Assembly: GCA_022749755.1 (NCBI GenBank)
Contig: CM040451.1
Location: 558,001-622,000 of the forward strand
Length of the DNA: 64,000 bases
Reading direction: 5' to 3'
Source of the DNA: Azadirachta indica
Lineage: Eukaryota; Streptophyta; Magnoliopsida; Sapindales; Meliaceae
Below are positions 23,431-35,188 of this stretch, piece after piece. The position numbers and the translations under genes are program-made. The stretch's first letter is position 1. Every line of letters begins with the position of its first letter. Under the pieces are notes generated by a model. That model was not told where the DNA came from and made no database searches. It saw only the letters and a list, made by a program, of their open reading frames with translations.

Positions 23431-24012
23431 CCATTCAATTATCGAGCTGGATCGAAACCTTTTCATGCCCATCACACATAGAGTTCTTACGTTCTCATTG
23501 TAGTTTAAAACTTTTAGTGTGAAATTGTATAAAGAATTTGATTTAACTATTATGCTAATACATTAATTTATTTTATTATAATAGAGTGGCAATTTCGAAG
23601 AATGCCAAAGTTTTCTCAATCATTTTCGTGCAACATATTACAATGAAAAAAATGGGTGGATTAATTTAGAAGCACAAATGGCACATGTAAGTTTTTTCAT
23701 TATTTGTTTACTTTATTTAAATTAAATTTACTTCTAAATTATTCATTTTTACTCTAATTTTTTTTTAAACAAGAAAAAATGATAAAGATACAACAATTGT
23801 CGCTTGAGGAGGGATTTCAACCAATCAACGATAAGGAAATTTGTCGTCAAGTGATTGGTGATCAATTATGCTATTATCAGAGCCTTGCCAAATATAAACA
23901 AGCATGTGATGTTGATCAAGGTTCTTCCTCCAACACTACATGCTTACGTGGTGAGCTAAAATCTGTTAAACTTAGAGTTACAAAATACAAAATCTTGCTT
24001 AGAATTTATTGA
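23431..24012 (+). pseudogene. CACTA TnpA/PTTA-like ORF, C-terminal part, broken
   Basis: Directly after the TNP2 break, a stretch with AGSKPFHAHH (about 23436-23475) matches the conserved GSK-x-F segment of plant CACTA second ORFs. A later exon-like part (23584-23690) holds NHFRATYYNEKNGWINLEAQ, and 23779-24012 holds LSLEEGFQPINDKEICRQVIGD. Intron-like AT-rich sequence with splice-like edges separates the pieces. The same three blocks recur at 45395-46118, which supports the assignment. Family role: DNA-binding helper of the transposase. Confidence 0.7.
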
Positions 24013-24374
24013 AAATAGGCTACAAGTTACTTAAGATAAGCTACAATTTACTAAAAATATGCTATAGATTTATGCAAATGAATGTTAAATCTTTTTTATC
24101 GGAGTTGGCACTAGATTGATTTCCTCCTCCATCTTAGTTGTATTATTACTTTCTTTTTTCGAATCAATAATTGTAATGACATGTGGATGGATTTATATTA
24201 ATGAATTTGAAATTTGTCTACTGTTTTTAATTAATCTTTATGTTCACAAATCTATTTCATTTATGTTATGATTGATAAATCAAATTTATGTACATAAAAA
24301 TAATAATACCAACTTGTGGCAACAAATACTAATTAATGTTATAAAATATCATAATCATTAATAAAAAAAATGGG

Positions 24375-25110
24375 TGACGACATTTGATACACATCCAAAA
24401 GGTGTTTTAGTGACGACAAAAGTGGTCGCCTAAACACTCCTTCGGAAGACTATAGCGACAACAAAATGTTGTCGCCAAAGAAATTATTAGAGAAAACACA
24501 AAATCACCGCTGAAAATATAGATAGCGATGACATAATGGCAAATTATGTGTCATTGGTGTAAAGAGGTTTAGCAGTGACAATTTGTTGTCGTTAATCAAA
24601 TCTTTAGCGACAACATCATCACATAGCCAAAAATGATATTGCGGCAACAACAGTCACCGCCACATGACCTTTCAGCGACAATAGTATGTTGTCGCGTATA
24701 AGGTCTTGGGCGACAACAACATGTCATTGCCCAAAAAGGTTCTATGGCAACACAATGTCGTTGCTGATAAAGCTTTTGTGGTGACAAAATATTGTTGGTA
24801 TAAGTGGTTTTGGCGACGACTTTTCTTAGCTTTGGCAACAACAGTATGTCGTCGCTAAATATTTTAAGCAGCTATTTTAGCGATGACATTATTTTAGCCG
24901 ACGACACTTTGCAATGAAATGATTTGTCATAAATAATGTGTTTGGTGACGACATTTGTGTTGTCGTTGTTGGTCTTAACGGTAACATCTTATTGTCGTCG
25001 CTAAAACCTTTAGCAACCTTCGTGTAACGATGACATCGTTTTTGTCGCTAAAAGATTTAGCAACAAAATGTCTTTCTTTTGGCAATGACAATTGTCGTCA
25101 TTGAAAGTTA
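24375..25110. repeat. CACTA subterminal array of TTGTCGC palindromes, remnant 1
   Basis: Some 20 or more degenerate units of the form (TTTAG)CGACAAC-n-GTTGTCGC(TAAA), in both orientations and often as short palindromes. Clear examples are GCGACAACAAAATGTTGTCG near 24452 and AGCGACAATAGTATGTTGTC near 24673. Such units bind transposase in CACTA elements. The short reading frames inside are by-products. Confidence 0.75.
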
Positions 25111-25130
25111 GTTTTTTTTTGGGTACCAAG

Positions 25131-27019
25131 TATAGTAGAATTGAAGAAGAAAATTGTTTATAACAGACAAAACAAAATAGTAATAATTAAATAATTATAT
25201 TGAGATTTTTTATAGTTTAGTTTAATAGAAAACTAAAAAAAAATTCTTCAATAACTTTTTATAATAATTATATCAATTTTTTAGAGAAAAATAACTATTA
25301 AGATAATTTTGACTTTTAACTTTGAGATAGAAAATAAACATTATTATGTAAAGAATTTTAAGACGTGTAAATAATTAAATAGAAATACACGTTATTGGTG
25401 TGGCTTTTTTTTTTAAATGAGAAATTATATAAAAAAAATTAGAAAATATAAATAACTAAATATAAATGTACATTGGTTGTGGGGCCTTTACGTATTCGTC
25501 TAAGTTAGGTAAAGTTGATCTTATAAAAAAGATTGATAATTAAAAATACAAATTTTATATATAGGTAAGAAGAAGATGATTTCTTTATTCCATTTTGGAG
25601 AATATGACCTTTTTTAAAAATTTTATTTTTAGGGTTTGAATTGCAAAGCATGAAAAATAAATTTTAAAATAAAGGTAAAATTTTCAATTACAAAACTCTT
25701 TTAAAATTATTGGATTAAGTGATACGGCATTGCTAAATCAACTTTGTTTTTCATAAAGGGTATAGCAGAAAAAAAAAAAAAAACTTTTAAAAAGACTTTT
25801 GTTTTCTATGCTATCCGCGAGGGTACCCACGTGTGGACACATTCCATGTGTGGTATTTGAAAGACCAAAATTAAAAAGACAACTACTTTTCCTTCATATA
25901 TTCAGCTACTCACTTAAAGAATGTATGTATAATAATATTTCTATGTATATAGTTCTTTTGAAAAGGCTGATGTTTCTTTGCTATCCTCAGGCTACACACG
26001 TGTTGTGTTTTGAAAAGGCTTGAAAGACCAAAATTAAGAAGACTACTTTCCTTCGTACATTTATGTTCTCACTTCAAAACGTATGTATAATAGTATTTTT
26101 ATATATATACATAGTTAAGGTTTGAGTTGGGTTCACAAGAGTTAGGGGAGAGATTGTAGACCCATGAATTTTTTAGCTTCAACTAAGAAAATCAAAACTC
26201 ATATATATATATATATATATATATAATGAGATCCTCAATTTACTATAAATAAATTACAAGTTTATGTTTACAAATACAACATTCTCAATTTTTTTTTTTA
26301 ACTAAATTAGAATTGCAAAACACAACACTTAGATTGACAAAAAAATTAGAAAGTCAAAACTAAAGTACAGTAAATTAATTTTATATAAAATAAGATTAAA
26401 TACAACATTCATGATTATTGTGAATTGATTAATTTATTAAAATTTAAAAATAATAATAGATTAAATAAGTTACATATTTAAAAATATAATATTAACCACT
26501 TATTTATTAAACTAGAATTGCGAAATATAACAATATATGCATTAACACAATTATAAATATTTTTACAAAATAAATGAAATCAATAAATTTTGTAAATTTC
26601 AGAAAGTATAATAAAATATCAAATTGATTAAAATTAAATTTCAATTATGAACAAAGAACCATTGTTTTTTTAAAAATGCAAAAATTGCTTGACTGGTGGG
26701 CTGAGCTAAACCACATGGGTTGTGCGTGGACATCATTGAACGATCATTCAAAAAATTATTATAATAGTATCAATATGTTGAGCGTCTAACAAAAAGTTGA
26801 ATGATATTTACGGTAATCCAAATAAATAATATTAAATGATAATTTATAGTAATCAATGGTTATCGGCACGGCGCTGACGGTTAAATATATTCAAGAAATT
26901 GAATGAAATAAGAAAAAAATAAGAAGGATTTAAGTTATATAATTTTGAAACTTTAAGAACTTGAGTTATATATCTTTAAAACTTATGATTTTTGAGTTTG
27001 TTTTTATAGATAACCCAAA
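25131..27019. other. AT-rich intergenic sequence
   Basis: No gene seen. Contains an (AT)12 microsatellite at 26201-26224 and a short direct duplication: 25845-25935 and 26000-26085 share TTTGAAA..GACCAAAATTAA and a CACTT(A/C)AA(G/A)A(A/C)GTATGTATAATA block. Confidence 0.5.
25835..26100 (+). repeat. Direct duplication, two diverged copies of about 140 bp
   Basis: Copy one about 25799-25950 and copy two about 25975-26110 share, in order, TTTGCTATCC/CTATGCTATCC, ACACGTG, the GAAAGACCAAAATTAA block, ACTACTTTCCTTC and GTATGTATAATA. No coding content. Confidence 0.6.
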
Positions 27020-27222
27020 TAAATATTAGGAAATTTTTTATTTTTTTTTACAAAAAATAAGGATTTTATTATCAAAATCAACTTATAATTACTCATTAAT
27101 TAGTGTTTGGTTTTAGCAATTGATTTATATTTTAGGCAGCCCATGCATGTTGAGAGCATAGGTGAAATGTCATTATTTTTTTGTGATAACTCATGAAGGT
27201 CATGAAATGGGCCTTTACCTAA
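27020..27222. repeat. Virus-free relative of the pararetrovirus insertion site
   Basis: 27025-27150 resembles the left flank of the virus (11065-11297) and 27180-27216 resembles its right flank (18551-18585), with only about 35 bases between. It thus represents the repeat without the 7.25-kb insert. The assembly gap cuts the match short. Confidence 0.55.
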
Positions 27223-27322
27223 NNNNNNNNNNNNNNNNNNNNNNNNNNNNNNNNNNNNNNNNNNNNNNNNNNNNNNNNNNNNNNNNNNNNNNNNNNNNNN
27301 NNNNNNNNNNNNNNNNNNNNNN
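27223..27322. other. Assembly gap (100 N)
   Basis: Exactly 100 N, a conventional placeholder for a gap of unknown size. The right edge does not continue the repeat seen at the left edge. Confidence 0.99.
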
Positions 27323-27798
27323 TTAACTAACCCTCTACTCGTGAGACTTAGACTTGCAAGTGAAAGGCTCTTTCTTGGTAAGCATCATGGTCGTTTTGTC
27401 GCCGTTTTCTTGGCAGATTTTGTACCGATGATGATACAGATCAGCTAGTTTTTTTATGTTAATAGTGTTTTTGAAAACATTATTTATTTTTTTACTATAT
27501 AACTATGTAAGTTAAATTTAATGGAGTGCTGAGAGTTGTTAACTAATAATACTATCAGTGTTATATTTGAATTAGAAAGTTGGTTCATTTGTAATCAATT
27601 CTCTATAGTCATGAACTATCAGCTTATGCTTTGCTACATTTCGTACTTCTCTAGTTCTTGAACTTAGTCCATGCTAATTTTTCACAAATTCAATTTATTA
27701 TATTGATTTGCGTTCATGTAAATGAAATTTCATCCTAATGATGCTAGCCCACAAGTAGTAATTGATTTTATGCTATCTTTATATTTGAAGCTTATATC
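27323..27798. other. Sequence between the gap and the H+-ATPase relic
   Basis: Moderately AT-rich. It may be the decayed promoter and leader of the relic. No separate gene or repeat recognised. Confidence 0.4.
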
Positions 27799-28090
27799 AT
27801 GTGTGAGGATCTAGACAAACTATTGCATGATCAAAGAGAATTTCAACCATGAGGGAATCGATTTGGTAAGTTCTGCAAACAAGTTCACTAAAGTTGCCTC
27901 ACTTTTTTGTTTCATATTTTATTATGTACTTAATTAGTATTTCAAATATTTCTCAAACATTATGCTTTTGTAGGAGCTACCACTGGACGAATTATTCCAG
28001 TTATTCGGAACATCCTAGCAAGAATTTTCATCAAAAGATGCTGAAGTGCAATTAAAGAATTTTGGTCCAAAGAAGCTTCAGGAGAAGTTG
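27799..28090 (+). pseudogene. AHA10/PH5-like P3A H+-ATPase pseudogene, first two exons
   Basis: Exon 1 (27799-27865, ATG to GTAAGT) reads MCEDLDKLLHDQ and, after a one-base frameshift, ENFNHEGIDL. Exon 2 (27974-28090, after TTTTGTAG) reads ELPLDELFQLFGTS, stop, QEFSSKDAEVQLKNFGPKKL. This matches the N-terminus of plant P3A proton pumps, closest in my memory to the AHA10/PH5 branch, which starts with M-x-EDLDKPLL and has a GIDL exon end. That branch acidifies vacuoles and supports proanthocyanidin and fruit acidity. Exon 1 is 67 bases, one more than a frame-keeping 66. Beyond about 28130 nothing of the remaining ~900 residues is found. Assembly gap upstream may hide related sequence. Confidence 0.75.
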
Positions 28091-28214
28091 GTAAAAACAC
28101 ACAATTCAAAGTTTCTTCAAATCTATTATTAACATTTAAGCTAGGAATAATAAAGTGATTGACTATAACATAAGAACGTAAAAAGGAAGAGTTTCTTTTG
28201 TTAGAAAAAGTTGA

Positions 28215-29018
28215 AGGATTTCTTAAAATTTTGAAGATTTTAAGTCAAAAATTTCAATCAAGATTTATTATTATACAGCTAGGTTGTTTCCTTTTTGAAA
28301 CAAACACAACATAAACTTACATTTTATATAAGAAAGTAGTACAATCTACAAATTTATACCCATAGCAGCACATATGCTGTAGACATTAATTACAACCAAC
28401 AACCAGTCAGATCTTAAAACTTCTAAAGAACAAGAAGAAAAAAAAAATAATACCTTTCCAATTGTTGTTTTTTGAGTATACTAACAAGATGAGAAATTTT
28501 AAATCACAAGAAAAACATTTTAAGTTGAAACTTTTCTGAAATATTTTCCACAACTCCAATCTTCTACTCTCCCTTCTTTGAGGTAATATTTCTGATTGAG
28601 ACTGCAACAAATCTCTCACAACATATTTGTTATAATAGAAAAGTTCCCAGATCTGAAATATAAACTCACTATATTTGTCATCATAACTTATTAATCTTAT
28701 AGATCTAAGAGAGGACACTATTACAACCTTATAAATAAACAAAAAACCACACAACCATCTCAGATCTAGACCTAGGTGGAGATAAACCATCGTAAAATGG
28801 ATATAATTCGCCAGATGGAAGTATATCACTATAGGTCTAAATCTAGGTGGAAAGCTAGGTTGTAGTTTGAAAAATTAATTTTGTCATTTAATCTTGAAAT
28901 TGTGTAGATTTTAAGTAAAAGGTGTCAATCAAGATTTATTATTATACGTATGTTGTATATTTTCAAGAATTTGATTTTTTTTTGCTATAGTTTGAAAAAT
29001 CAATTTTGTCATTTAATT
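28215..29018. repeat. Short tandem duplication split by a LINE-like insertion
   Basis: The block with ATCAAGATTTATTATTATAC and the block with TAGTTTGAAAAATTAATTTTGTC each occur twice in the same order: 28215-28276 plus 28864-28910, and 28911-29018. A tandem duplication of about 110-130 bp existed before the insert at 28288-28852 entered its first copy. Confidence 0.65.
28288..28852 (-). mobile_element. Non-LTR (LINE-like) retrotransposon fragment with 11-bp target duplication
   Basis: A 565-bp insert flanked by the perfect direct repeat AGCTAGGTTGT (28277-28287 and 28853-28863). A duplication of this length is typical of LINE/SINE insertion. On the minus strand it ends with TTGTTTCAAAAAGG, like a LINE 3' end with a short decayed tail, preceded by TTATATAAAATG. 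The minus strand is open for 140 codons (28829-28407) but has no family domains. A diverged relative is at 7240-7797. Confidence 0.65.
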
Positions 29019-31132
29019 TTGACCATCCATGTCAGCATCTTGGATTCTTCTTGTTAGTTTTGTTAATGAGCTAGGGACGGTTTAGATGCAACTAGAAGGT
29101 TTACTAAAATTGGGAGAACAATATTAATAATTGGTCTTTCAAAATACCTTAACAAAGAGGATAAAGTAAGAAAGAGAAATAACTTAGAAGGGTAGAAAAG
29201 ATGGCTTTAATCAAGAAGAAGAAACCAACCCTTTTATTTTTTTGTCTATAATGAGTAAAGTTGTGAAAAGTATTTAATATGTCAGTCTCTTCTCTCTCGT
29301 GGAAACTGAAGCATTATGGTCTGATTGTTTGTTAGATCAACCAATAGCTACTACATATATATATACATATATATATATATATGTATTAAAAAAAAATCTT
29401 GCTGCTATGTTGTTTTGCTACTGCCTTTGCCTCACGTCATAGCAAAGAAGTGCACTGACAACAAATTTGGCACACTAGTTTGCTACTTTTGGCTTGTTAG
29501 TTTATCTCTATTTGGCTACTAGTTGCAGTTTTATGTTTTTGCAAGATGGTTTGCTATTATTTCTGGGTTATACTTGATTTTTGTTGTGGTTTTTGGTTAT
29601 TGTTTTTTTAGGTTGAAAGCTTTTTTGTTATTTTGCTGATATTGCCAGTTTCTGTTTATTAGCTTGTTGGGTTGTGCAAATTTAATTTGTCTCTTTTGTT
29701 TATGATTCACTTGATAAGTCAGGTCTCACAAGCTGCAATTTTTGTGCAGTTTTTCCAATTTTTGCCTTCTTATTCATACATATTTTTATGTACTGAAACT
29801 ATCAGGCCTGTTGAGCTTTCTTTCTTTTGTACTTTTTTTTTATCTTTTTAATATATATATATATATATATACACATATATATATTACTACTCCATGCTTT
29901 TTCCTATCTATTAAAAAAAAGATAATCTCACAAAAATTCTAAATTAATTAACTGCAATGTCAAACTAATAGCTGCAATAAATTAAAGTAATAGCTATCAC
30001 ATTTACAGATTTAGAATATAAATATTAATTGAACGATTGTTTTCATTCGTAATGTTTCAATGCATATTTGTAGGAATTAGTGATTTGACATTATATTGTG
30101 ATTATATAAATTTAATATATTAGTAAATAAATAAAATGGTAATTAGAAATTTTTTTTTTAAAAGTGATTTTAGTTCTTTTATCTAGAAATGATTTGGTCT
30201 TAATTTTATCAATATGTGCTTTGCGGTGGAATTTGTGTGAAAATACAAATAATAATGAACACACTAATTTGGCGTCTGAAAATATTAGAAAGAACAAAAT
30301 AACATTTTTATGAACACACTAAAAAGAAATAAGATTATAATTTATCATAGCAATTTTGTTGATTTAAAGATAGATAGAAAAAATCATACATATATCATTG
30401 TTTTCAGCTCGGGAGCTATTTAGAAAGATTGGGGGAGTAAATAATTGTAAATTACTAAATTTCAATATATATGACATTTTTATTTCAAATGAGATTTGCT
30501 AATTTGGAGGCTAATATATTGTTTCGATTTTGTAACCTCTTTTTCATATTATTTATTGGTGTTATTTGATCGGTAAAATTTGTCAATTAACAAAAGCAAT
30601 TAGGCTTAATTAAATTGGAATTTATTGTAATGTAAAAAATTTTAATCAACTTATTAAGATAAGCATGTCAAACTATTAACATAAATGTTTGACAAAAAAT
30701 TTCTTTAATGTTTTACAACGTAAAATTTGTTAAAAAAATTGTTAAAATTTTTGCAAAATAAAATTTACAATTAGTCATAAAATTTTTTACAACATAAATC
30801 TTTTATTAGAAATTATAAAAAATAGTAGTTACTAGTTAGAGAGTTTTGGCAATATTAATTATATATAATTTTTAAAATATTATTATTTATCCATAATTAA
30901 TGATTATATATGATTATAAATTTTAAATTTAATATATATTTTGTCAAAGTGTTTATTGTAGTAGGGATCGTAAATTTTAATGGCGGCTTAACTTGTTCGA
31001 ACCGATGATTAATTTTTAAGTTATATCAATTGTAATTAAAACTCATTCTCATTTTAATATTCTTATTATAACTAAGATAATTAGATTATTTATTAAGTAA
31101 TAGTTAAATAAATAAAAGTGACATTTTATATT
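29019..31132. other. Non-coding AT/T-rich sequence with microsatellites
   Basis: No gene seen. (AT)n tracts occur at about 29353-29383 and 29850-29884. 29400-29830 is T-rich on the plus strand but has no coding pattern. Confidence 0.5.
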
Positions 31133-31137
31133 ATATG

Positions 31138-31355
31138 TGTGAAGTGAAAATAATGTTCTTATTCATCTGAATGAAAAATGTCTTAGGAATATATACACTA
31201 ACATAATTGAAACCCTATCATAACAAAAATCCCTACAAATTAGGGATTTTCTATGTATTCTAGTATGACCACAATTCAAAGTAATATATAACTATACACG
31301 GTAGGATATATATATGTTTTCCTAATACAGAAAGGAAAAACGTATATTTTTCAAA
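31138..31355 (-). repeat. 3' LTR of the copia element
   Basis: 218 bp on plus. Aligns end to end with 36028-36244. The outer edge TGTGAAGTGAAAA matches the other LTR; the inner edge reads TTTG on the minus strand where the 5' LTR has TGTG, so its TG terminus is mutated. Confidence 0.9.
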
Positions 31356-31367
31356 CTCTCCCTCAAG
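31356..31367 (-). promoter_or_regulatory. Polypurine tract of the copia element
   Basis: Minus strand CTTGAGGGAGAG lies directly upstream of the 3' LTR, the plus-strand DNA primer site. Confidence 0.8.
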
Positions 31368-34300
31368 TTGGTGAATACATATAATTTATTCTTAGCTTGC
31401 CAATAATGTCTTGAAACAGAGTAGTAGCTAATTCTTTTGTTAAGACATAAGCTAATTGGCCTCTGGTAGACACATATGGTGTACATATCAAGCTACTATC
31501 CAACTTCTCTTTTATAAAATGTCTATGAACTTCCACATGTTTGGTTTTATCTTGTTGTACCGGGTTATGTGCAATATTGATAGCTGACTTATTGTCACAA
31601 TAAAGTCTCATTGCAGTCTCTCATTTAATCTTTAAGTCCTCCAAGATAATCTATAGCTAAAGCAACTCATATGTGAGCCATTGCATGGAATTCTGCTTCT
31701 ACACTACATCTTGCAACAATGTTATGTTTTTTCTTCTCCAAGTTACCAAGTTTCCATAAAAAAAAGTACAATATCCTACAGTAGACTTTCGATCAACAAC
31801 TGACCCTGTATAGTTTGCATCAGTATAAGCCTCTAGTGACAGCCTTGTGTTTCCTTTTTTTAGCAAAATTCCTTTCCCCGAAGTTGCTTTAAAGTAAGGC
31901 AGAATTATGTATACAACTTGTAGATGAACTTTCTTTAGATTATGCATAAATTGGCTCACTATGCTGACTATGTAAGCAATGTCTGGTCATGCATGTAAGA
32001 GATAAGATAGTCTTCCCACTAATCTCTAGTACATACCCTTATCCATAGATGCATCCTCACTAGCTTCTCCAATCTTATGATTCGAATCAATAGGTGTGTT
32101 AGCTTGTTTACACCCTATTTTACCGCTCTCTTGCTATAAGTCAAGAATATATCTATGCTGAGAGACAAAAATCCCCTTTTGTATGTCAGCCAATTCAATT
32201 CCCAAAAAATACTTCAGCATTCCAAGCTCTTTTATTTCAAATTCTTTTGCTAATCACCACCTCAATGCTTCTCTTTCTTCGTTATCATTTCCAGTTACAA
32301 TTATATCATCTATATAAACCAATAAGATAGTCACTCCCACTGAGGCTGATTGTTTAACGAATAAGGTATTGTCACCTTGGCCGTGTTTGTAGCTAATAGT
32401 TAACATAATTATGGCAAATCTTCCAAACCAAGCTCGTGGAGATTGTTTTAGCCCGTACAAGGCTTTCTCTAATTTACACACCTTTTTCCTTTGAAGTGCA
32501 TAACAAAACCAAATGAAGATCCATATAAATTTCTTCTTTAAGCTTTCTATGTAGAAATGCATTTTCCACATCAAATTGTTCCAAGTCCCAGTCAAATTGT
32601 GCAGCAAGAGAAAGCAAAACTCTTATAGCATTCATCTTAATTATTGATGCAAAGGTCTCCTGGTAATCTACTCCATATGTCTAAGTATAGCCTTTAGCTA
32701 CAAGCCTAGCTTTGTACCTCTCAATAGAAGCATCTGCCTTGTATTGTACTGTGAACACCCATTTACACCTTATCAGATTTTTTCCTTTTAAGTAACTCAA
32801 CCACATCGTAAGTCCCATTCTTTTGAAGTGCTTCCATCTCGACCCTCATGGCTTCTTTCCACTCTTTATTATGTAATGTCTCAGATAAAGTCTTAGTTAT
32901 GGATATAGTATTTAGGCTGGTGAGGAAATTTCTATAAGATGATGACAATCTATCATAGGACACAAAGTGGGAAATTAGGTAGAAAGGATGTTAAGTACAT
33001 GTTCTTTTTCCTTTTGAACTACAATGGGAAAATCTAAATCATCAATAGGATCAAGAAGAATTTTAGGAAAAGATGGAGCATCTATCTCATAGGGAGCAGT
33101 CAGTTCCAACTCTTGGACTTGCGGTTCAATAATGTTGCCTCCTTCTTGAGTAAACTAGGTTTGGCTTTGTAGAACTAGGAACTTGTACCCTTGAAGATGG
33201 ATCTCTAGGGTAAGGAAAGGTTCAGAAATTTCAAAACTTGGAGATGGATCTCTAGGTTTAGGACTTAAAGGTTCAGAAATTTCAGAACTGGAGGATTTAG
33301 ACACGAATGAGGGCAAGTCAAGTAAGAACAAGTCTCTTGTTTCCTCTCTTGTATCCTTATCTTTTATGAATGGTACCTCCCTCTAAAGATAAGGATGATT
33401 GAAATAGCTTTCATGTTCAACAAAGGTAACATCTGAAGAAACATAAACTTTACGACTTGGTAGACGATAACATTTATAATCAGTAAATGAGTACCCTATA
33501 AAAATGCATTTTATGGTTCTAGGATCAAGTTTCCCTCTATTAGGTGCATAGATATGGACAAATGAAACATAACCAAAAATTTTTGGAGCAAGGCTAGTAG
33601 ATGTAGGAATGTGTGGGAAGTATTTGGAAAGTATTTCCAATGGACTTTTAAACCCTAAAAAAATGCTTGAGGGCAATCGGATTATAAGATACCCAGCAAT
33701 AAAGACTACTTTCCCCCAACATGATTTAGGAACATTATTCTAGAACAAAAAAGCTCTCGTGAACCATTGCTCCTTTCAACAACTCCATTTTGCTGAGGAG
33801 TACTAACGCAAGACAATTCATGAATAATACCTTCCTTTTAAAAATAAGGAGTAAGGACTTGACTAAAATACTCTTTTGCATTATCAGATCTACACTTCTT
33901 GATTCCCACTCTAAACTGTGTTTTGATCATTTTGTGAAAATTGGGAAATACAATACTAACATGAGATTTTTGTTTAACCAGAAAAAGCCTTACACAAGTG
34001 CAATTATCTATAAATGAGACTAACCATCTAGAGCCTGAAATATTAGGAATTGTGGAAGGACCCTAAATATCACTATGAATTAAAAAGCAAAAGGAATGGA
34101 CACTCTTTTATTACTTATTGGAAAGGAAACATGACAATGCTTTGCAAGTTTGCACACATCACAATGTAATTTTTCTACATGTATTCCTTTGAACAATGAA
34201 GGAAACATAATCTTAAGAACATTAAATGATGGATGTCCAAGAGGACGGTGAAAAAGCCAAATCTGATCTCTTTTTGTGGATGAGATTTCAGAGAGGTATG

Positions 34301-34842
34301 ATAAGGATAACTGATTCTTAGTTCTACTTTGACCAAATGGTAACTCAAGATGGTAAAGTCCATCCTTTTCCCTAGCATGTCCAATCATCTTCCCCGATCT
34401 TGAAATACACAATAAGATGGATAAAAGATCACATGACAATTCAGGTCATTGGTAAGTCGATGAATGGAAATCAGATTAGTAGAAAGCTTTGGTACATGTA
34501 GAACATTTTTCAAGACGATAGTTTTATTTAAAAGGATTTCCCCTAGACCTGCCACGATTGTTAGAGAGCCATCAGCAATGCAACTTTCTTATTGCTAGGA
34601 CATGGGCTATAAGTACTAAACTTTTGTGAAGAATGAGTCATATGATCTGTAGCTCCTGAGTCGATGAACCAAGAGTTTGAGAGAGACATATCCAAGACAC
34701 TAAAAACAAGAGAAGGAAAATACTTACCTGTTTGAGCGAAAGAACAAGCACCAATAGGAATCTCAAAGGATGCCAAGAGATTCTTCAATTTCTCAATCTC
34801 TTCCTTGTTAAACTCATTCGAGTTACTGCCACCAGAGCTCAC
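31363..34842 (-). pseudogene. copia pol: protease, integrase, reverse transcriptase, RNase H, broken
   Basis: Read on the minus strand. Protease: WFIDSGATDHMT near 34671-34636, the D-S-G active site intact. GAG-pre-integrase with H..H and CDVC zinc-binding residues at 34439-34080. Integrase C-terminal part with RTIKCIFIGYS and CYRLPSRKVYVSSDVTF at 33676-33383. Reverse transcriptase with EKALYGLKQSPRAW (about 32480-32438) and an intact Y-I-D-D box (32305-32316). RNase H with AYTDANYTGSVVDRKSTVGYC and YCDNKSAINIAHNP at 31890-31550, then HIxxHF-type and ADxxTK-like blocks ending near 31363. Open stretches sit in different frames with several stops, so no full polyprotein can be made. Confidence 0.9.
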
Positions 34843-35188
34843 CCGCTCTTGTGAAGTGTTTTCATTACTCTGAGAGTTAATGAAGTGTGCCCGAGTTCTT
34901 TGCTGCCCACCTTTGAAACCCCAATCTTTACTTGAAGTTTTAGGCTTACCATAGAGTTTCCAGCATTGATCCCTTGTATGTCTTGGCTTCTTGTAGTAAG
35001 TACACTAAACATTGTCCTTATTCATTGTTCTGGAGAGATCAGCCCGACCATTCTCTTCTCCTATTTGTCGTTCTGATGCTGTAGGTTTGACACCTACATT
35101 AGTGGCATTGGTTGAAATCATCGCCGAGCCTTCCATTGGTTAAGAATCCAACATAACTCCTCTCCTACTTTCTTCACCTCCTTTCCCA

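Larger units (their letters stand above)
20930..25130 (+). mobile_element. CACTA (En/Spm) transposon remnant 1, boundaries approximate
   Basis: Contains, in order, a leader-like less AT-rich stretch (20940-21050), a nested hAT MITE (21518-22232), a TNP2 transposase fragment, a TnpA-like ORF fragment and an array of TTGTCGC palindromes (24375-25110). Such subterminal arrays of short inverted units are a hallmark of CACTA elements. The 5'-CACTA termini and 3-bp target duplication were not found with certainty; the 3' edge near 25130 (AGTATAGTAG) may be a decayed terminus. Confidence 0.65.

Noticed and set aside
24596..24841. 81-codon minus-strand frame, cysteine-rich
   Set aside because: Product of the CACTA palindrome array; the cysteines come from repeated motifs.
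28407..28829. 140-codon minus-strand frame
   Set aside because: Inside the LINE-like insertion; not conserved in the related copy at 7240-7797 and without a domain.
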